A stretch of DNA of 64,000 bases from [Mycobacterium] fortunisiensis (GTDB lineage Bacteria; Actinomycetota; Actinomycetes; Mycobacteriales; Mycobacteriaceae): positions 274,743-338,742 of the forward strand of contig NZ_VOMB01000010.1 in the NCBI RefSeq assembly GCF_019050325.1. The letters run 5' to 3'. The notes beneath the pieces were generated by a model that ran no database searches, had not been told where the DNA came from, and worked only from the letters and a program-made list of their open reading frames with translations. Of the stretch, positions 35,147 to 47,047 are shown one piece after another. The translations under genes were made by a program, and so were the position numbers. Position 1 is the first letter of the stretch; each line of letters begins with the position of its first letter.

Positions 35147-36316
35147 ATGCAGACGACCGAACTCCCGACTTCGCTGACCCCGGACGCCGCGCCGCACGCG
35201 ATGGTGGATCTGGGCGCGATCGACCACAACGTGCGCCTGCTGCGCGAACACGCCGGCAATGCCCAGGTGATGGCGGTGGTCAAGGCCGACGGCTACGGGC
35301 ACGGTGCCGTCGAGGTGAGTAGGGCCGCATTGGCCGCCGGGGCCAGGGAACTCGGCGTGGTGACGATCGACGAGGCGGTGGCGCTGCGGGCCGCCGGGAT
35401 CACCGCCCCGGTGCTGTGCTGGCTGCACCCACCGGGCACCGATTTCACCCCCGCGCTGCAGGCGGACGTGCAGATCGCGGTGTCCTCGGTGCACCAGCTC
35501 GACGACGTGGTTGCGGCCGTGCACCAAACCGGGCGCATCGCGACCGTCAGCGTGAAGGTCGACACCGGCCTGAGCCGCAATGGCATCAGCCCGGCCGACT
35601 TCCCGTCGATGATCACCGCGCTGGGGCGCGCCCAGGCCGACGGTGCGATCCGGGTCCGCGGCATCATGAGCCATCTGGTGCACGGCGACGACCCCGACAA
35701 CTCGTTCAACGATCTGCAGGGCAAGCGGCTGACCGCGATGCGTGAGCAGGCCGCTGTCCAGGGCGTGGTGTTCGAGATCGCCCACCTGTCCAATTCGCCT
35801 GCGGCCATGACCCGGCCGGACCTGGCCTTCGACATGGTCCGGCCCGGCATCGCGGTGTATGGCCTCACACCGATACCGGAGCGTGGCCAGATGGGCTTGC
35901 GGCCGGCGATGACCCTCAAATGCCCGGTGGCGCTGGTTCGTTCGGTTCATGCCGGTGACGGGGTGTCCTACGGCCACCAATGGGTCGCCGAGCGGGATAC
36001 CACGCTGGCGCTGCTGCCGGTGGGCTATGCCGACGGCATCTTCCGTGCCTTGAGCGGGCGGATCGAGGTGCTGATCAACGGACGACGACGGCCGGCGGTG
36101 GGGCGGATCTGCATGGACCAGTTCGTCGTTGACCTCGGGCCCGGCGCCACCGACGTCACCGAAGGTGACGAGGCGATCCTGTTCGGCCCCGGCACCCAGG
36201 GCGAGCAGACCGCTCAGGACTGGGCCGAACTCCTCGGCACCATCAACTACGAGGTGGCCACCAGTCCCCGGGGCCGGATCACCCGCACCTATCTGCAGGC
36301 AGGTCATCGGCGTTGA
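35147..36316 (+). CDS. alr: Alanine racemase
   Basis: 389-residue fold-type III PLP enzyme. PLP lysine in '[11 protein letters not shown]', catalytic Tyr in the C-terminal '[10 protein letters not shown]', and the substrate-site 'GRICMDQF'. Supplies D-alanine for peptidoglycan and is the target of D-cycloserine. Same position as Rv3423c. First gene of a chain of overlapping genes that runs to 40.4 kb. Confidence 0.97.
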   Translation: MQTTELPTSLTPDAAPHAMVDLGAIDHNVRLLREHAGNAQVMAVVKADGYGHGAVEVSRAALAAGARELGVVTIDEAVALRAAGITAPVLCWLHPPGTDFTPALQADVQIAVSSVHQLDDVVAAVHQTGRIATVSVKVDTGLSRNGISPADFPSMITALGRAQADGAIRVRGIMSHLVHGDDPDNSFNDLQGKRLTAMREQAAVQGVVFEIAHLSNSPAAMTRPDLAFDMVRPGIAVYGLTPIPERGQMGLRPAMTLKCPVALVRSVHAGDGVSYGHQWVAERDTTLALLPVGYADGIFRALSGRIEVLINGRRRPAVGRICMDQFVVDLGPGATDVTEGDEAILFGPGTQGEQTAQDWAELLGTINYEVATSPRGRITRTYLQAGHRR

Positions 36317-37398
36317 GTCGCAATGCGCAGTGGTTGGCCGGGGCCGCCGGGCTGACCGCTGTCGGCACGGTGGCGGGAATGTCGGTGGCGCGTTCCCTGA
36401 CCCGACGCCGCGATGAAGATCCTTATGCGGGCGAGGATTTCGAGCGCCTGGATGCCGACCGGAGCTCGGTGGTGACGACCGCCGACGGCGTGCCGTTGGC
36501 GGTGCGCGAAGTCGGCCCCAACGATGCGCCGTTGACCGTGGTGTTCGCCCACGGGTTCTGTTTGCGGATGGGCGCGTTCCACTTTCAACGCACCCGGCTG
36601 GCCGAGCAGTGGGGCCCGCAGGTGCGGATGGTGTTCTACGACCAGCGCGGTCACGGTCAGTCCGGGGCGGCCCCGCCCGAGACGTACACCGTGGAGCAGC
36701 TCGGCCGTGATCTGGAAGCGGTTCTGGCGGTGACGGTTCCGCGGGGACCCGTGGTGTTGGTCGGCCATTCGATGGGCGGCATGACCGTGCTGTCGCATGC
36801 CCGGCAGTTTCCGCACCGCTACCCGAAGCAGGTCGTGGGGGCCGCGCTGATTTCCTCGGCAGCCGAGGGGGTGGCGCGCTCGCCGCTCGGTGAGATCCTG
36901 CGCAACCCGGCGTTGGAGGCGGTGCAGTTCGTGGCCCGTTACGCCCCGGGCGCGCTGCACCGTACCCGCGGTGCGGCCCGCTCGGCGATCGGGCCGATTC
37001 TGCGGGCCGCGTCCTTCGGTGACGAGGCGGTCAGCCCGAGTGTGGCCGCGTTCTCGCAGCGGATGATGCACGGCACCCCGATCACCACGCTCGTCGAATT
37101 CCTGCATGCGCTGGAGGTTCACGACGAGGCCGCAGCCCTGCCGGTGCTGGCCACGGTGCCGACACTGATCGCCTGTGGTGACCGGGACCTGCTCACACCG
37201 ATGGAATACTCAAAGGCCATGGCCGCACAGTTACCCCGCTCCGAGCTGGTGATCGTCGGGGGAGCGGGTCATCTCGTTCAGCTTGAGGAGCCGGCGGTGA
37301 TCGACGACGCACTGGTCCGGCTGGTGCAGCGGGCCACCCCGTCCAAACTGATCACGCTCGGCCGGCGGGTACGCGATCGGGTCCGGTTCCGTGGCTGA
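36313..37398 (+). CDS. Alpha/beta hydrolase, membrane-anchored
   Basis: 361 residues: N-terminal hydrophobic stretch (about 8-27), then alpha/beta hydrolase with elbow GHSMGGM and late Asp ('[11 protein letters not shown]') and His ('[13 protein letters not shown]'). TTG start at 36313 overlaps the alr stop (TTGA). Its place between alr and the t6A genes is fixed in many mycobacteria; substrate unknown. Confidence 0.87.
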   Translation: MSRNAQWLAGAAGLTAVGTVAGMSVARSLTRRRDEDPYAGEDFERLDADRSSVVTTADGVPLAVREVGPNDAPLTVVFAHGFCLRMGAFHFQRTRLAEQWGPQVRMVFYDQRGHGQSGAAPPETYTVEQLGRDLEAVLAVTVPRGPVVLVGHSMGGMTVLSHARQFPHRYPKQVVGAALISSAAEGVARSPLGEILRNPALEAVQFVARYAPGALHRTRGAARSAIGPILRAASFGDEAVSPSVAAFSQRMMHGTPITTLVEFLHALEVHDEAAALPVLATVPTLIACGDRDLLTPMEYSKAMAAQLPRSELVIVGGAGHLVQLEEPAVIDDALVRLVQRATPSKLITLGRRVRDRVRFRG

Positions 37399-37858
37399 GC
37401 TCAGCGCCGGGACGGCGCAGTTGGCCACCACCGAAGACACCATCGCGCTGGGCGCCACGCTGGGCGCCGGGCTCAAGGCCGGCGACGTGGTGGTGCTGTC
37501 GGGTCCGCTGGGCGCGGGCAAGACCGTGATGGCCAAGGGCATTGCCGCGGCCATGGACGTCGACGGCCCCGTCGTCTCACCGACGTTCGTGCTGGCCCGG
37601 GTGCATCCGGCACGGCAGCCCGGCCGGCCGGCCATGGTGCATGTGGACATGTACCGGCTGCTCGACCACCCCGGGGTGGATCTGCTGGGTGAGCTCGACG
37701 CGCTCGACCTCGACACCGACCTGGACGACGCCGTGGTGGTGGTCGAGTGGGGCGAGGGATTGGCCGAACGGCTCTCCGACCATCACCTGGACATCCGCAT
37801 CGAGCGCGATACCGAGACCGAGACGCGCACGGTGATCTGGCAGTGGAGCACCCCATGA
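37391..37858 (+). CDS. tsaE: tRNA t6A biosynthesis ATPase TsaE
   Basis: 155-residue P-loop ATPase (GPLGAGKT). With TsaB and TsaD it makes threonylcarbamoyladenosine at position 37 of ANN-decoding tRNAs. GTG at 37391 overlaps the hydrolase gene by 8 bases. Equivalent to Rv3422c. Confidence 0.95.
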   Translation: MAELSAGTAQLATTEDTIALGATLGAGLKAGDVVVLSGPLGAGKTVMAKGIAAAMDVDGPVVSPTFVLARVHPARQPGRPAMVHVDMYRLLDHPGVDLLGELDALDLDTDLDDAVVVVEWGEGLAERLSDHHLDIRIERDTETETRTVIWQWSTP

Positions 37859-38514
37859 ACGTGTTGACGATCGACACCGCCACGCCGGCGGTCAGCGCGG
37901 GCGTGGTCCGCCGCGACGACGACGGCACGGTGCGCACCCTCGCCGAACGGGTCACCGTGGATGCCCGGGCGCATGCCGAGCAGCTCACACCCAACGTGTT
38001 GGGCGCGGTGTCCGATGCCGGACTCACCGTCGCCGATCTCGACGCCGTCGTCGTCGGCTGCGGCCCCGGCCCTTTCACCGGACTGCGGGTGGGGATGGCC
38101 AGTGCGGCGGCTTTCGGTCACGCGCTGGGGGTGCCGGTGCACGGGGTGTGCAGCCTCGACGCGATCGGGATCCACACCGACGACGACGTGCTGGTGGTCA
38201 CCGATGCCCGGCGTCGTGAGGTGTACTGGGCGCGCTACCGCGATGGCGTCCGGATCGACGGCCCCGCAGTCAACGCGCCGGCTGATGTCGCACTGGATTC
38301 CTCGACCGCGGTTGCCGGTTCGCCCGAGCATGCCGCGCTGTTCGCCCTGGCGCGGCTGGACGTGGCGTATCCGACGCCGGACGGCCTGGTGCGCGCCGTC
38401 GGCGACTGGGGTGACCCGCAGCCGCTCGTGCCGCTGTACCTGCGCCGGCCCGACGCCAAACCTACGGTGCCAAAATCCTCTGTGCCCAAATCTGCTGTGG
38501 CGGAGCGGAAATGA
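37855..38514 (+). CDS. tsaB: tRNA t6A biosynthesis protein TsaB
   Basis: 219-residue ASKHA-fold protein with 'LTIDTATPAVSAG' and 'GCGPGPFTGLRVGMASA'; partner of TsaD. ATG at 37855 overlaps the tsaE stop (ATGA). C-terminal repeats of PKSSVPKSAV are an unusual low-complexity tail. Confidence 0.94.
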   Translation: MNVLTIDTATPAVSAGVVRRDDDGTVRTLAERVTVDARAHAEQLTPNVLGAVSDAGLTVADLDAVVVGCGPGPFTGLRVGMASAAAFGHALGVPVHGVCSLDAIGIHTDDDVLVVTDARRREVYWARYRDGVRIDGPAVNAPADVALDSSTAVAGSPEHAALFALARLDVAYPTPDGLVRAVGDWGDPQPLVPLYLRRPDAKPTVPKSSVPKSAVAERK

Positions 38515-38972
38515 TCGTCTTCGACGCGTTGACACGTGCCGATGCCGCCCGATGTGCCGAGCTGGAAGCCAAGTTGTTCGCCGGTGACGACCCCTGGCCG
38601 GCTCGGGCGTTCCTGGCCGAGCTGGACGCCAAGCACAACCACTACGTCGCGGCGCGCAGCGACGGACGACTGGTCGGCTACGCCGGCATCTCCCGGCTGG
38701 GCCGAATGCGTCCATATGAGTACGAGATCCACACCATCGGCGTCGACCCCGACTTCCAGGGGCAGGGCATCGGTCGCCGGCTGCTCGACGACATACTTGA
38801 ATTCGCCTCCGGTGGAACGGTTTTCCTGGAAGTCCGGACCGACAACGAGCCCGCCATCGGGCTGTACGAGAGCGCCGGATTCGTCAACATCGGTCTGCGC
38901 AAGCGGTACTACCGCGTCAGTGGCGCCGACGCCTACACCATGCAACGCCTTCCCCAAGGGGACCCGACATGA
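38511..38972 (+). CDS. rimI: Ribosomal-protein-alanine N-acetyltransferase
   Basis: 153-residue GNAT acetyltransferase; acetyl-CoA-binding motif '[19 protein letters not shown]' and '[15 protein letters not shown]'. By homology it acetylates the N-terminus of ribosomal protein S18. Overlaps tsaB (ATGA). Same order as Rv3420c. Confidence 0.93.
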   Translation: MIVFDALTRADAARCAELEAKLFAGDDPWPARAFLAELDAKHNHYVAARSDGRLVGYAGISRLGRMRPYEYEIHTIGVDPDFQGQGIGRRLLDDILEFASGGTVFLEVRTDNEPAIGLYESAGFVNIGLRKRYYRVSGADAYTMQRLPQGDPT

Positions 38973-39991
38973 TCATCCTGGCCATCGAAAGTTCTTGTGA
39001 CGAAACCGGTGTCGGTATCGCCGATCTCGCCGAAGACGGAACGGTAACGCTTCTCGCCGACGAAGTCGCCTCCAGCGTCGACGAGCATGCCCGCTACGGC
39101 GGCGTCGTCCCCGAGATCGCCTCACGAGCCCACCTGGAAGCACTAGGCCCGACCATGCGGCGAGCCCTGGACGCCGCCGGCATCGAGCGTCCCGATGTCG
39201 TCGCCGCCACCATCGGCCCCGGATTGGCCGGTGCCCTGCTGGTCGGGGTGGCCGCGGCCAAGGCGTACGCGGCCGGCTGGAACGTCCCGTTCTACGGCGT
39301 CAACCACCTGGGTGGGCACCTGGCCGCCGACGTCTACGACCACGGGCCGCTGCCCGAGAGCGTGGGCCTGCTGGTCTCCGGCGGACACACCCACCTGTTG
39401 CACGTCCGGTCGCTGGGTGAGCCGATCATCGAGCTGGGTAGCACCGTCGACGATGCCGCCGGGGAGGCCTACGACAAGGTGGCCCGGCTGCTCGGCCTCG
39501 GCTATCCGGGCGGGAAGGTGCTCGACGAACTGGCCTGCACCGGGGACCGCGACGCCATCGTCTTCCCGCGAGGCATGACCGGCCCGCGTGATGACCCGTA
39601 CGTGTTCAGCTTCTCCGGGTTGAAGACCGCGGTGGCCCGTTATGTGGAGGCTCACCCGGAGGCGTCGCAGGCCGATGTGGCGGCCGGTTTCCAGGAAGCC
39701 GTCGCCGATGTGCTGACCGCCAAGGCCGTGCGCGCGGCCACCGATCTCGGGGTGTCCACCCTGCTGATCGCGGGCGGGGTGGCGGCCAACTCCAGGCTGC
39801 GCGAACTGGCCGAGGAACGCTGCGCGGCGGCCGGGCTGACGCTGCGGGTCCCGCGCCCGCGATTGTGCACCGACAACGGTGCGATGATCGCCTCGTTCGC
39901 GGCACACCTGATCGCCGCCGGGGCGGAACCGTCGCCGTTGGATGCCGCCAGCGATCCGGGTCTGCCGGTGGTCAAAGGCCAAGTGGCGTGA
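38969..39991 (+). CDS. tsaD: tRNA N6-adenosine threonylcarbamoyltransferase
   Basis: 340-residue TsaD/Kae1. Metal histidines in 'SRAHLEAL' and '[12 protein letters not shown]', phosphate-binding '[11 protein letters not shown]' and the C-terminal '[12 protein letters not shown]'. ATG at 38969 overlaps rimI (ATGA). Catalytic subunit of t6A synthesis, equivalent to Rv3419c. Confidence 0.96.
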   Translation: MIILAIESSCDETGVGIADLAEDGTVTLLADEVASSVDEHARYGGVVPEIASRAHLEALGPTMRRALDAAGIERPDVVAATIGPGLAGALLVGVAAAKAYAAGWNVPFYGVNHLGGHLAADVYDHGPLPESVGLLVSGGHTHLLHVRSLGEPIIELGSTVDDAAGEAYDKVARLLGLGYPGGKVLDELACTGDRDAIVFPRGMTGPRDDPYVFSFSGLKTAVARYVEAHPEASQADVAAGFQEAVADVLTAKAVRAATDLGVSTLLIAGGVAANSRLRELAEERCAAAGLTLRVPRPRLCTDNGAMIASFAAHLIAAGAEPSPLDAASDPGLPVVKGQVA

Positions 39992-40431
39992 GCTCTCTGG
40001 CCGAGAAGCTGGCCGACAAGCTGGAGATCACCGAGCTGCTGTACCGCTACGCCGAGTTGATCGACGCCGGGGACTTCGACGGGGTCGGGGAATTGCTCGG
40101 GCGCGGCACATTCATGGGTGTGGCGGGCGCGCCTGCCATCGCGAAGTTGTTCGCGCGCACCACCCGCCGGTTCCCGAACCACGGCAACCGCACGCGAACC
40201 CGGCACCTGGTGCTCAACCCGATCGTCGCGCTGGACGGGGACCGGGCTGCGGCCCGCTCGACGTTCTGCGTCGTGCAGAGCACCGAGACGGTGCGGCTGC
40301 AGCCGATCGTGGTCGGGCGCTACGCGGACGTGCTCGCCCGCGACGAAAACGGCTGGTACTTCACCGAACGCACGGTCGATGTGGAGATGGTCGGGGATGT
40401 GTCCGAGCACCTGAACATCGACCTGGCCTGA
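39988..40431 (+). CDS. NTF2-like (SnoaL-type) protein
   Basis: 147 residues of the nuclear-transport-factor-2 superfamily, resembling small polyketide cyclase/dehydratase-like proteins ([17 protein letters not shown]). GTG at 39988 overlaps the tsaD stop. Function cannot be assigned; its place at the end of the t6A operon is by overlap coupling rather than function. Confidence 0.82.
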   Translation: MSSLAEKLADKLEITELLYRYAELIDAGDFDGVGELLGRGTFMGVAGAPAIAKLFARTTRRFPNHGNRTRTRHLVLNPIVALDGDRAAARSTFCVVQSTETVRLQPIVVGRYADVLARDENGWYFTERTVDVEMVGDVSEHLNIDLA

Positions 40432-40449
40432 CGGTTGTCAGCCCTCCGC

Positions 40450-41739
40450 TCATGCGGCAGGGTGCAGTTTCACGACGTGGATGTCGCTGGTCAGGATTCG
40501 GGCCCCGTCGGGTAGTGGGGGTGCGGTGCTTCGGTAGGTGCGGCCGGTGGGTGTGGTGAGTTCGGTGGTGTGGCGGCCGTGTCGGTCGTAGACGGTCGCG
40601 GTGGTCCAGCCGGGGTGTTCTTTGGTGTAGTTGCAGCGTTCGCACAGGCCTTGGCCGTTGCCGGCGCTGGTCGGACCGCCGTCGGCGTGGCGGGTGATGT
40701 GGTCGATGTGGCGGACCGGTGCGTTGCAGTAGGGGGTGCGGCAGCGCTGGTCACGCAGCGCGATCAGCCAGCGCAGCCCTTTGGGGAAGGCCCGGGCGGC
40801 CGATTCCAGGGCGACCAGGTTGCCGGTGGCCGGATCGGCGTAGAGCTTGCGCACCGTGGCCTCGGCCTCGGGATCGAGCAGTGCGGCCAAGGCCATCTGC
40901 CGGGCCACCGCCGCGGGGATGGGGCCGTAACCGGTCAACACCGCCGGGTCGGGGCCGTGGGCCAGCAAGCTTTCGTCGGAGACCACCAGGTTGAGCGCGA
41001 CCGGGACCGCGGCGGCGACCTCACGGCCGGTGACGCGTCGGTAGAAGGCATCGGCCATCAACGCGCCCCGCCCCTGGCATCCATCGCCGGCGGCGATCGA
41101 GGCCGCCGCGGCGGCAGCGGCTTCGGCCTGCAACGCCTGATAGGCCGTGAGGCCTTCGGCCGAGGTCAGCAGCGCCGTGACGTACATCATGCCGTGCGGG
41201 GCCGGCCGCGCGGTGACAGCACGGTCGCACTGATGGCGGCTGATGCGCTCCATCACCGCGTCGTGGTCGAGCCGAATCGCCACCCGCCCGGCCGCGGCCT
41301 CCACCTTCCGGTCGCCCAGACCATCCAGCACGTCGGGATCGGCGCACAGTTCGGCATCCATCACGCGCCGATCGGCCGGTGCCAGGCAGGCGGCCTGGTC
41401 GGCGATGATCATCGCCCGCGCCTCGGTCAGCCGCCCCGACTGCAACGCGGCCAGCGTGTAGGGCATGTCCTCGACCAGTATCCGCGACATCTTCAGGTAC
41501 TTGGCCCCATGCCACGGGGAGGCCTTGCGGGCCAGCCCGACCTCGGAGGCCAGACCACGGCCCCGCTGGGCCACCGCCACCCCCGCGGCCGCCTCCCGCG
41601 CATGACGTTTGGCCTCCAGCAGTGCGGTCACCCGCACCTGCCCGGCCGCGATCGCGGCAGCGGCGCGCTGCATCGCGGCCAGCTGATCAACCAACGCCCC
41701 CTCAGAGGCATCGGGATCAACCCCACACTGATCGAACAC
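40450..41739 (-). CDS. DUF222/HNH endonuclease-like protein (13E12 family)
   Basis: 429 residues: N-terminal DUF222, C-terminal HNH domain with CxxxxC, HIDHI..H.DGG.T, N.QGLCERCN, K motifs complete. These are mobile-like repeated genes of mycobacteria (REP13E12 type); nuclease activity is predicted but targets are unknown. The start chosen is GTG at 41739 (VFDQCG); a TTG at 41775 would extend into the groES promoter region. Divergent from groES. Confidence 0.88.
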   Translation of the reverse strand: MFDQCGVDPDASEGALVDQLAAMQRAAAAIAAGQVRVTALLEAKRHAREAAAGVAVAQRGRGLASEVGLARKASPWHGAKYLKMSRILVEDMPYTLAALQSGRLTEARAMIIADQAACLAPADRRVMDAELCADPDVLDGLGDRKVEAAAGRVAIRLDHDAVMERISRHQCDRAVTARPAPHGMMYVTALLTSAEGLTAYQALQAEAAAAAAASIAAGDGCQGRGALMADAFYRRVTGREVAAAVPVALNLVVSDESLLAHGPDPAVLTGYGPIPAAVARQMALAALLDPEAEATVRKLYADPATGNLVALESAARAFPKGLRWLIALRDQRCRTPYCNAPVRHIDHITRHADGGPTSAGNGQGLCERCNYTKEHPGWTTATVYDRHGRHTTELTTPTGRTYRSTAPPLPDGARILTSDIHVVKLHPAA

Positions 41740-41828
41740 ATGTTCGAGTCTATGCCGCCAAAACCGCCGGCGCAACCGTCGGTTGGTTCAGCCCTCGGCG
41801 AGTTCGGGCAATAGGCACAACCCAACCC

Positions 41829-41862
41829 TTGAGTGCTAGCACTCGCCTGTATAGAGTGCTAG
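41829..41862 (+). promoter_or_regulatory. groES promoter overlapped by CIRCE operator
   Basis: CTAGCACTC-9 bases-GAGTGCTAG at 41836-41862 is a CIRCE element, the site of HrcA. TTGAGT (41829-41834) and TATAGA (41850-41855) form a likely promoter that coincides with it, so HrcA would block RNA polymerase until heat shock. An untranslated leader of about 140 bases follows. Confidence 0.9.
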
Positions 41863-42001
41863 GTGGCACGCGGCCAACCCCCCAGCGCCGGCACCCGCGA
41901 CGACGGAGCGAGGGGGACGGGTGCATGCCGAACACCTGGTTAACCCGAGGGCCCCGGAGTACACCGGGACTCAATACCCAAACAAGTGGAGGGCTTCCAT
42001 C

Positions 42002-42301
42002 GTGGCAGTCAACATCAAGCCACTCGAGGACAAGATCCTCGTTCAGGCCAACGCGGCCGAGACCACGACCGCTTCCGGTCTGGTCATCCCCGACACCGCC
42101 AAGGAAAAGCCGCAGGAAGGCACCGTCGTCGCAGTTGGCCCCGGCCGCTGGGATGAGGACGGCGAGAAGCGGATCCCCCTGGACGTTGCCGAGGGCGACA
42201 CCGTCATCTACAGCAAGTACGGCGGCACCGAGATCAAGTACAACGGCGAGGAGTACCTGATCCTGTCAGCCCGCGACGTGCTGGCTGTCGTCGCTAAGTA
42301 A
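42002..42301 (+). CDS. groES: Co-chaperonin GroES
   Basis: 99-residue chaperonin-10 with mobile loop '[18 protein letters not shown]' and Cpn10 fold. GTG start at 42002 follows GGAGGG. Partner of GroEL. 84 bases before groEL1; under CIRCE control. Corresponds to Rv3418c. Confidence 0.97.
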   Translation: MAVNIKPLEDKILVQANAAETTTASGLVIPDTAKEKPQEGTVVAVGPGRWDEDGEKRIPLDVAEGDTVIYSKYGGTEIKYNGEEYLILSARDVLAVVAK

Positions 42302-42367
42302 GCACCTGTGTCCCGCCCCGGAGATCCCCGTGTCCGCACGGGTGGTTTCCGGGGCGGTATGCGTTAG

Positions 42368-44005
<1,638 letters not shown>

Positions 44006-44017
44006 GTAGTCACGTAG

Positions 44018-44052
44018 AACACCCCCGGTCCTGTTGGGCCGGGGGTGTTTTC
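44018..44052 (+). terminator. Intrinsic terminator after groEL1
   Basis: AACACCCCCGG (44018-44028) pairs with CCGGGGGTGTT (44039-44049) around a 10-base loop, followed by TTTC. A classical hairpin between two convergent genes. Confidence 0.9.
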
Positions 44053-44068
44053 GTTGAGCTGGACTGCT

Positions 44069-44761
44069 TCAGCTCAGCGCGAGCAGCGCTCCGCCCGAGA
44101 ACATCGAGTCGTGGCACTCTATTGCCGAGGGAGTCGCACCCGGCGGGATATCGAATACAGCCTGCGTATCGATTCCCAAGCCGGGGTTGATGTCCTCCAT
44201 CCAGCCGTTGTCCATGATGCTGGTAGCCGCGTACTCGTTGCCGTTGATGAGTAGCTTCTGGCTGGTGGCTGAGAAACTGCGGGCCTGATCACCGATGTTT
44301 GTCACGCGGAGCTTTACGATGAAGAACTCGCCCTTGGCGATCTCAGGCGAGAACGCATCAGCGATCTGTGTCACGCCCCGTTCGACGCCCAGTACCTGGA
44401 ATTCGAACTTGCCGTCACGAACGGAGGCCCCTGCCGGAGCGGGCACGTCCGCGTCTGCGACGGGTTTTGCAGTGGACGTGGATGGCTCGGACAACGAAGC
44501 GATCGGACTAGTCGAGCCGGACTTGGTTTCGGCGCTCTTCTCGCTGTCGCCTAGAGAGCCGATGGCGACCAACGCCAAGAACCCGGCTCCTACCCCGAGC
44601 CCGATCTTTTTCCCTCTGGACATCCCCGGCTTAGGTTGGCCAACGGCAGGTGTCGGTAGGCCGACCGGCGCGTAGTGTTCGGTCCAAACTTTGCCGTCGA
44701 AGTAACGCTGGCGGCCCGGATCTGATGGATCTGGATACCAACCTGCTATTGGCTGCGTCAT
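44069..44761 (-). CDS. DUF2510 membrane protein with extracellular DUF4352-like domain
   Basis: 230 residues: N-terminal DUF2510 (AGWYPDPSDPGRQRYFDGKVWTEH), one membrane segment (about 56-75), a Ser/Thr-rich linker and a DUF4352-like beta domain ('EFFIVKLRVTNIGDQARSFS'). DUF2510 proteins are common in actinobacteria and usually anchor extracellular domains. ATG at 44761 has an AGGGAT site; a GTG at 44794 is also possible. Base composition is lower in GC than its neighbours, suggesting transfer. Confidence 0.82.
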   Translation of the reverse strand: MTQPIAGWYPDPSDPGRQRYFDGKVWTEHYAPVGLPTPAVGQPKPGMSRGKKIGLGVGAGFLALVAIGSLGDSEKSAETKSGSTSPIASLSEPSTSTAKPVADADVPAPAGASVRDGKFEFQVLGVERGVTQIADAFSPEIAKGEFFIVKLRVTNIGDQARSFSATSQKLLINGNEYAATSIMDNGWMEDINPGLGIDTQAVFDIPPGATPSAIECHDSMFSGGALLALS

Positions 44762-44879
44762 GTAATCCCTGTCTCTGTTAGCTGTGGTGCTCACAGCTGG
44801 CGGTCAGCATAGCCGCCGGGGCCGACAAGGCGCGCTGATTTAGCTGCCAGTGCGACGGTCATGAGCCGATCGGTCCAGT

Positions 44880-44948
44880 AACTCTGGAAACCGTCTGCAA
44901 AGAGAGTGATGCCTTTCCAGAAACCGACGTATCACTCTGTTTCCAGTT
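44880..44948. repeat. Nested inverted repeat
   Basis: Outer arms AACTCTGGAAAC (44880-44891) and GTTTCCAGTT (44939-44948), inner arms AGAGTGAT (44903-44910) and ATCACTCT (44931-44938). The right arms are contiguous, the left arms separated by 11 bases. Lies in the 194-base gap between the DUF2510 gene and the SRPBCC gene, inside a region absent from M. tuberculosis. Possible hairpin, regulatory element or remnant of a small mobile element. Confidence 0.6.
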
Positions 44949-44988
44949 GCAACGATGAGTTTCTGAACCGACCCCGGTCGGTACGGGT

Positions 44989-45492
44989 ATGACCGAAGAA
45001 ACCATGAGTAGCGCGTGCACCGTCGATGCTCCGGCCGAGACCGTATTCGGGGTGCTGGCCGACCCGACCACCCATCAGGCGATCGACGGCACGGGTTGGG
45101 TGCGGGAGTCGCTCGACGGCAAGCGGCTGACCGACGTCGGCCAGGTCTTCCGGATGGCGATGTACCACAACAACTACGGCGGCATGCACTACGAGATGGC
45201 CAACCGGGTCGAGGTGTTCGAGCCGCCGCACGCGATCGCGTGGCTGCCGGGCCAAGGCGCCGGCGGCGCCACTCTCGACTTCGGCGGATGGATCTGGCGT
45301 TACGATCTGAAATCGTTGGGTGACAACAAGACTGAGGTCACGCTGACGTACGACTGGTCGGCGGTACCGCAGGCCATTCGGGAGAACATCGAGTTCCCGC
45401 CGTTCGGCCGGGAGCACCTGGACAACTCGCTCAAACATCTCGCCGGGCTGGCGCAGGATCGGGTGCAGACCCGGACCAAGCCCAGCACCTAA
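44989..45492 (+). CDS. SRPBCC family protein
   Basis: 167 residues of the START/SRPBCC (polyketide cyclase-like) superfamily: 'CTVDAPAETVFGVLADPTTHQAIDGTG' and a C-terminal helix. Binds a small hydrophobic ligand in known members; ligand here unknown. Stands alone before the adenylate cyclase gene. Confidence 0.83.
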   Translation: MTEETMSSACTVDAPAETVFGVLADPTTHQAIDGTGWVRESLDGKRLTDVGQVFRMAMYHNNYGGMHYEMANRVEVFEPPHAIAWLPGQGAGGATLDFGGWIWRYDLKSLGDNKTEVTLTYDWSAVPQAIRENIEFPPFGREHLDNSLKHLAGLAQDRVQTRTKPST

Positions 45493-45547
45493 GGTCAAGT
45501 AGTCCGAAACGCCCGCGCTCACCAGGGCGAAGGTGTTTTGTTTCGGC

Positions 45548-47047
45548 ATGGACCGGATCTTTCAGTGGGTGTGGGATCGGTGCGGGCCGAGGTACTCCTG
45601 GGCGATCTGCCCGTTCGTCTACCTCGCGGGTCTGTCGGTCTATCTCGCCTATCCGTTGATCATCGTCGCGTTCGAAGGATCCGACCGCTACGCCGAGGCG
45701 GTGGCCATCACCTGTGTCGCCATGCTGGTGCGGGTCTACCTGTTCGTGCTTCCCGGCTCGAAGTGGTTACGTCCGATCGAAAAGTGGGCTGCGGGCCATG
45801 AGGTGGATCCGGTGGCGGCGCTGCGCGCTACCTTCATCTACGCGCGCCGGACGATCGTCCGGGTGCTCGCCACCGACGTGCTGTGGGCGCCGTGCCTGGG
45901 GATCATTCTGGCCACCATGGCCGGTGCGACGGGGTGGCGGTTGGTCCAATACGGGATCGTGGGAGCGGCGTATGGCGCGGCCACCGGGGTGATCGGCGTG
46001 CACAGCTTCACCGAAGGTTCGCTGCGTCCGGCTCGGGCCGCGATCGCCGGTGATACCGCGATGGGCGACGCGCTGCCCCGGTCGCACCCCACCTTCGCCG
46101 CGTGGTCCAACATCACCATGCTCGCGATGGCTTTCGGCTTCGCCGTCGGTGCGGCGCTGTTGGCGTCGGTGATCACTCGGGCCCACGAGGATCCGGTCGT
46201 CTCGCTCGGGATCGGGGCGGTCCTGATGCTCATCGCCGGGCCGGTCGCGGTCATGACGGTCTCGCCCTTCCTGCGGCCGGTCCGCGATCTTGCCGAGGGC
46301 ACCGAACGGGTAGCCGCCGGTGACTACAGCCGGCGCCTGCCCGTAGTCCAGGATGACGACCTGGGTGCCCTGTCTGCCTCGTTCAACCGGATGCAGGCGG
46401 GTTTGGCTGAGCGGCAACGACTTCAGGCGGCATTCGGAACGTACGTCGATCCGGCGTTGGCCGCGCGGCTGCTCGAGCAGGGTGACGACGTGTTCGCCGG
46501 CGAGCGGCGGGATGTCACGGTGATGTTCGTCGACGTCCGCGATTTCACACCGTTCGCCGAGGCCAACAGTGCCGAGGACACCGTGTCCCGGCTCAACGCA
46601 CTGTTCGAGATCGTGGTGCCCGCGGTGGTCGATGCGGGTGGGCATGTGAACAAGTTCCTCGGTGACGGTGCGCTGGCGGTGTTCGGCGCTCCGAATGGGC
46701 TTGCGGGCCATGCGGATGCGGCGGTGTGCGCTGCCGTGCTGATTCAGCGGCTTGTCGATGAGCGATTCGACGGTGCGCTTCGGATCGGGATCGGGATCAA
46801 CACCGGGGTGGTGATCGCGGGCACCATCGGGGGCGCGGGCAAGCTGGAGTTCACGTTGATCGGTGACGCCGTCAACGTGGCAGCCCGCGTGGAACAGCTC
46901 ACCAAGACCACCGGTGACACCATCTTGCTGACCCAGCAGACCGTCGACGCGGTGGCCACTCGCCCAGCCGGGCTTTCCGCGCGAGGACCGCATGTCCTGA
47001 AAGGAAAATCAGCGGCCGTGCAGCTCTTCGGTTTCGATCCGTTATGA
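45548..47047 (+). CDS. Membrane adenylate cyclase with HAMP domain (class III)
   Basis: 499 residues: six-helix membrane domain (about 20-240), HAMP (about 240-295) and cyclase catalytic domain (about 320-490). Metal-binding Asp329 (FVDV) and Asp373 (LGDGA), adenine-specifying Lys369 and Asp440 and transition-state Asn443/Arg447 are all present, so it should be active. Start is ATG at 45548 by comparison with its paralogue. Makes cAMP in response to an unknown membrane signal. Confidence 0.92.
   Translation: MDRIFQWVWDRCGPRYSWAICPFVYLAGLSVYLAYPLIIVAFEGSDRYAEAVAITCVAMLVRVYLFVLPGSKWLRPIEKWAAGHEVDPVAALRATFIYARRTIVRVLATDVLWAPCLGIILATMAGATGWRLVQYGIVGAAYGAATGVIGVHSFTEGSLRPARAAIAGDTAMGDALPRSHPTFAAWSNITMLAMAFGFAVGAALLASVITRAHEDPVVSLGIGAVLMLIAGPVAVMTVSPFLRPVRDLAEGTERVAAGDYSRRLPVVQDDDLGALSASFNRMQAGLAERQRLQAAFGTYVDPALAARLLEQGDDVFAGERRDVTVMFVDVRDFTPFAEANSAEDTVSRLNALFEIVVPAVVDAGGHVNKFLGDGALAVFGAPNGLAGHADAAVCAAVLIQRLVDERFDGALRIGIGINTGVVIAGTIGGAGKLEFTLIGDAVNVAARVEQLTKTTGDTILLTQQTVDAVATRPAGLSARGPHVLKGKSAAVQLFGFDPL

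Noticed and set aside
40450..41739. 13E12-type HNH gene as an intact insertion sequence
   Set aside because: No terminal inverted repeats or target duplication visible at its borders; treated as a dispersed gene family member.
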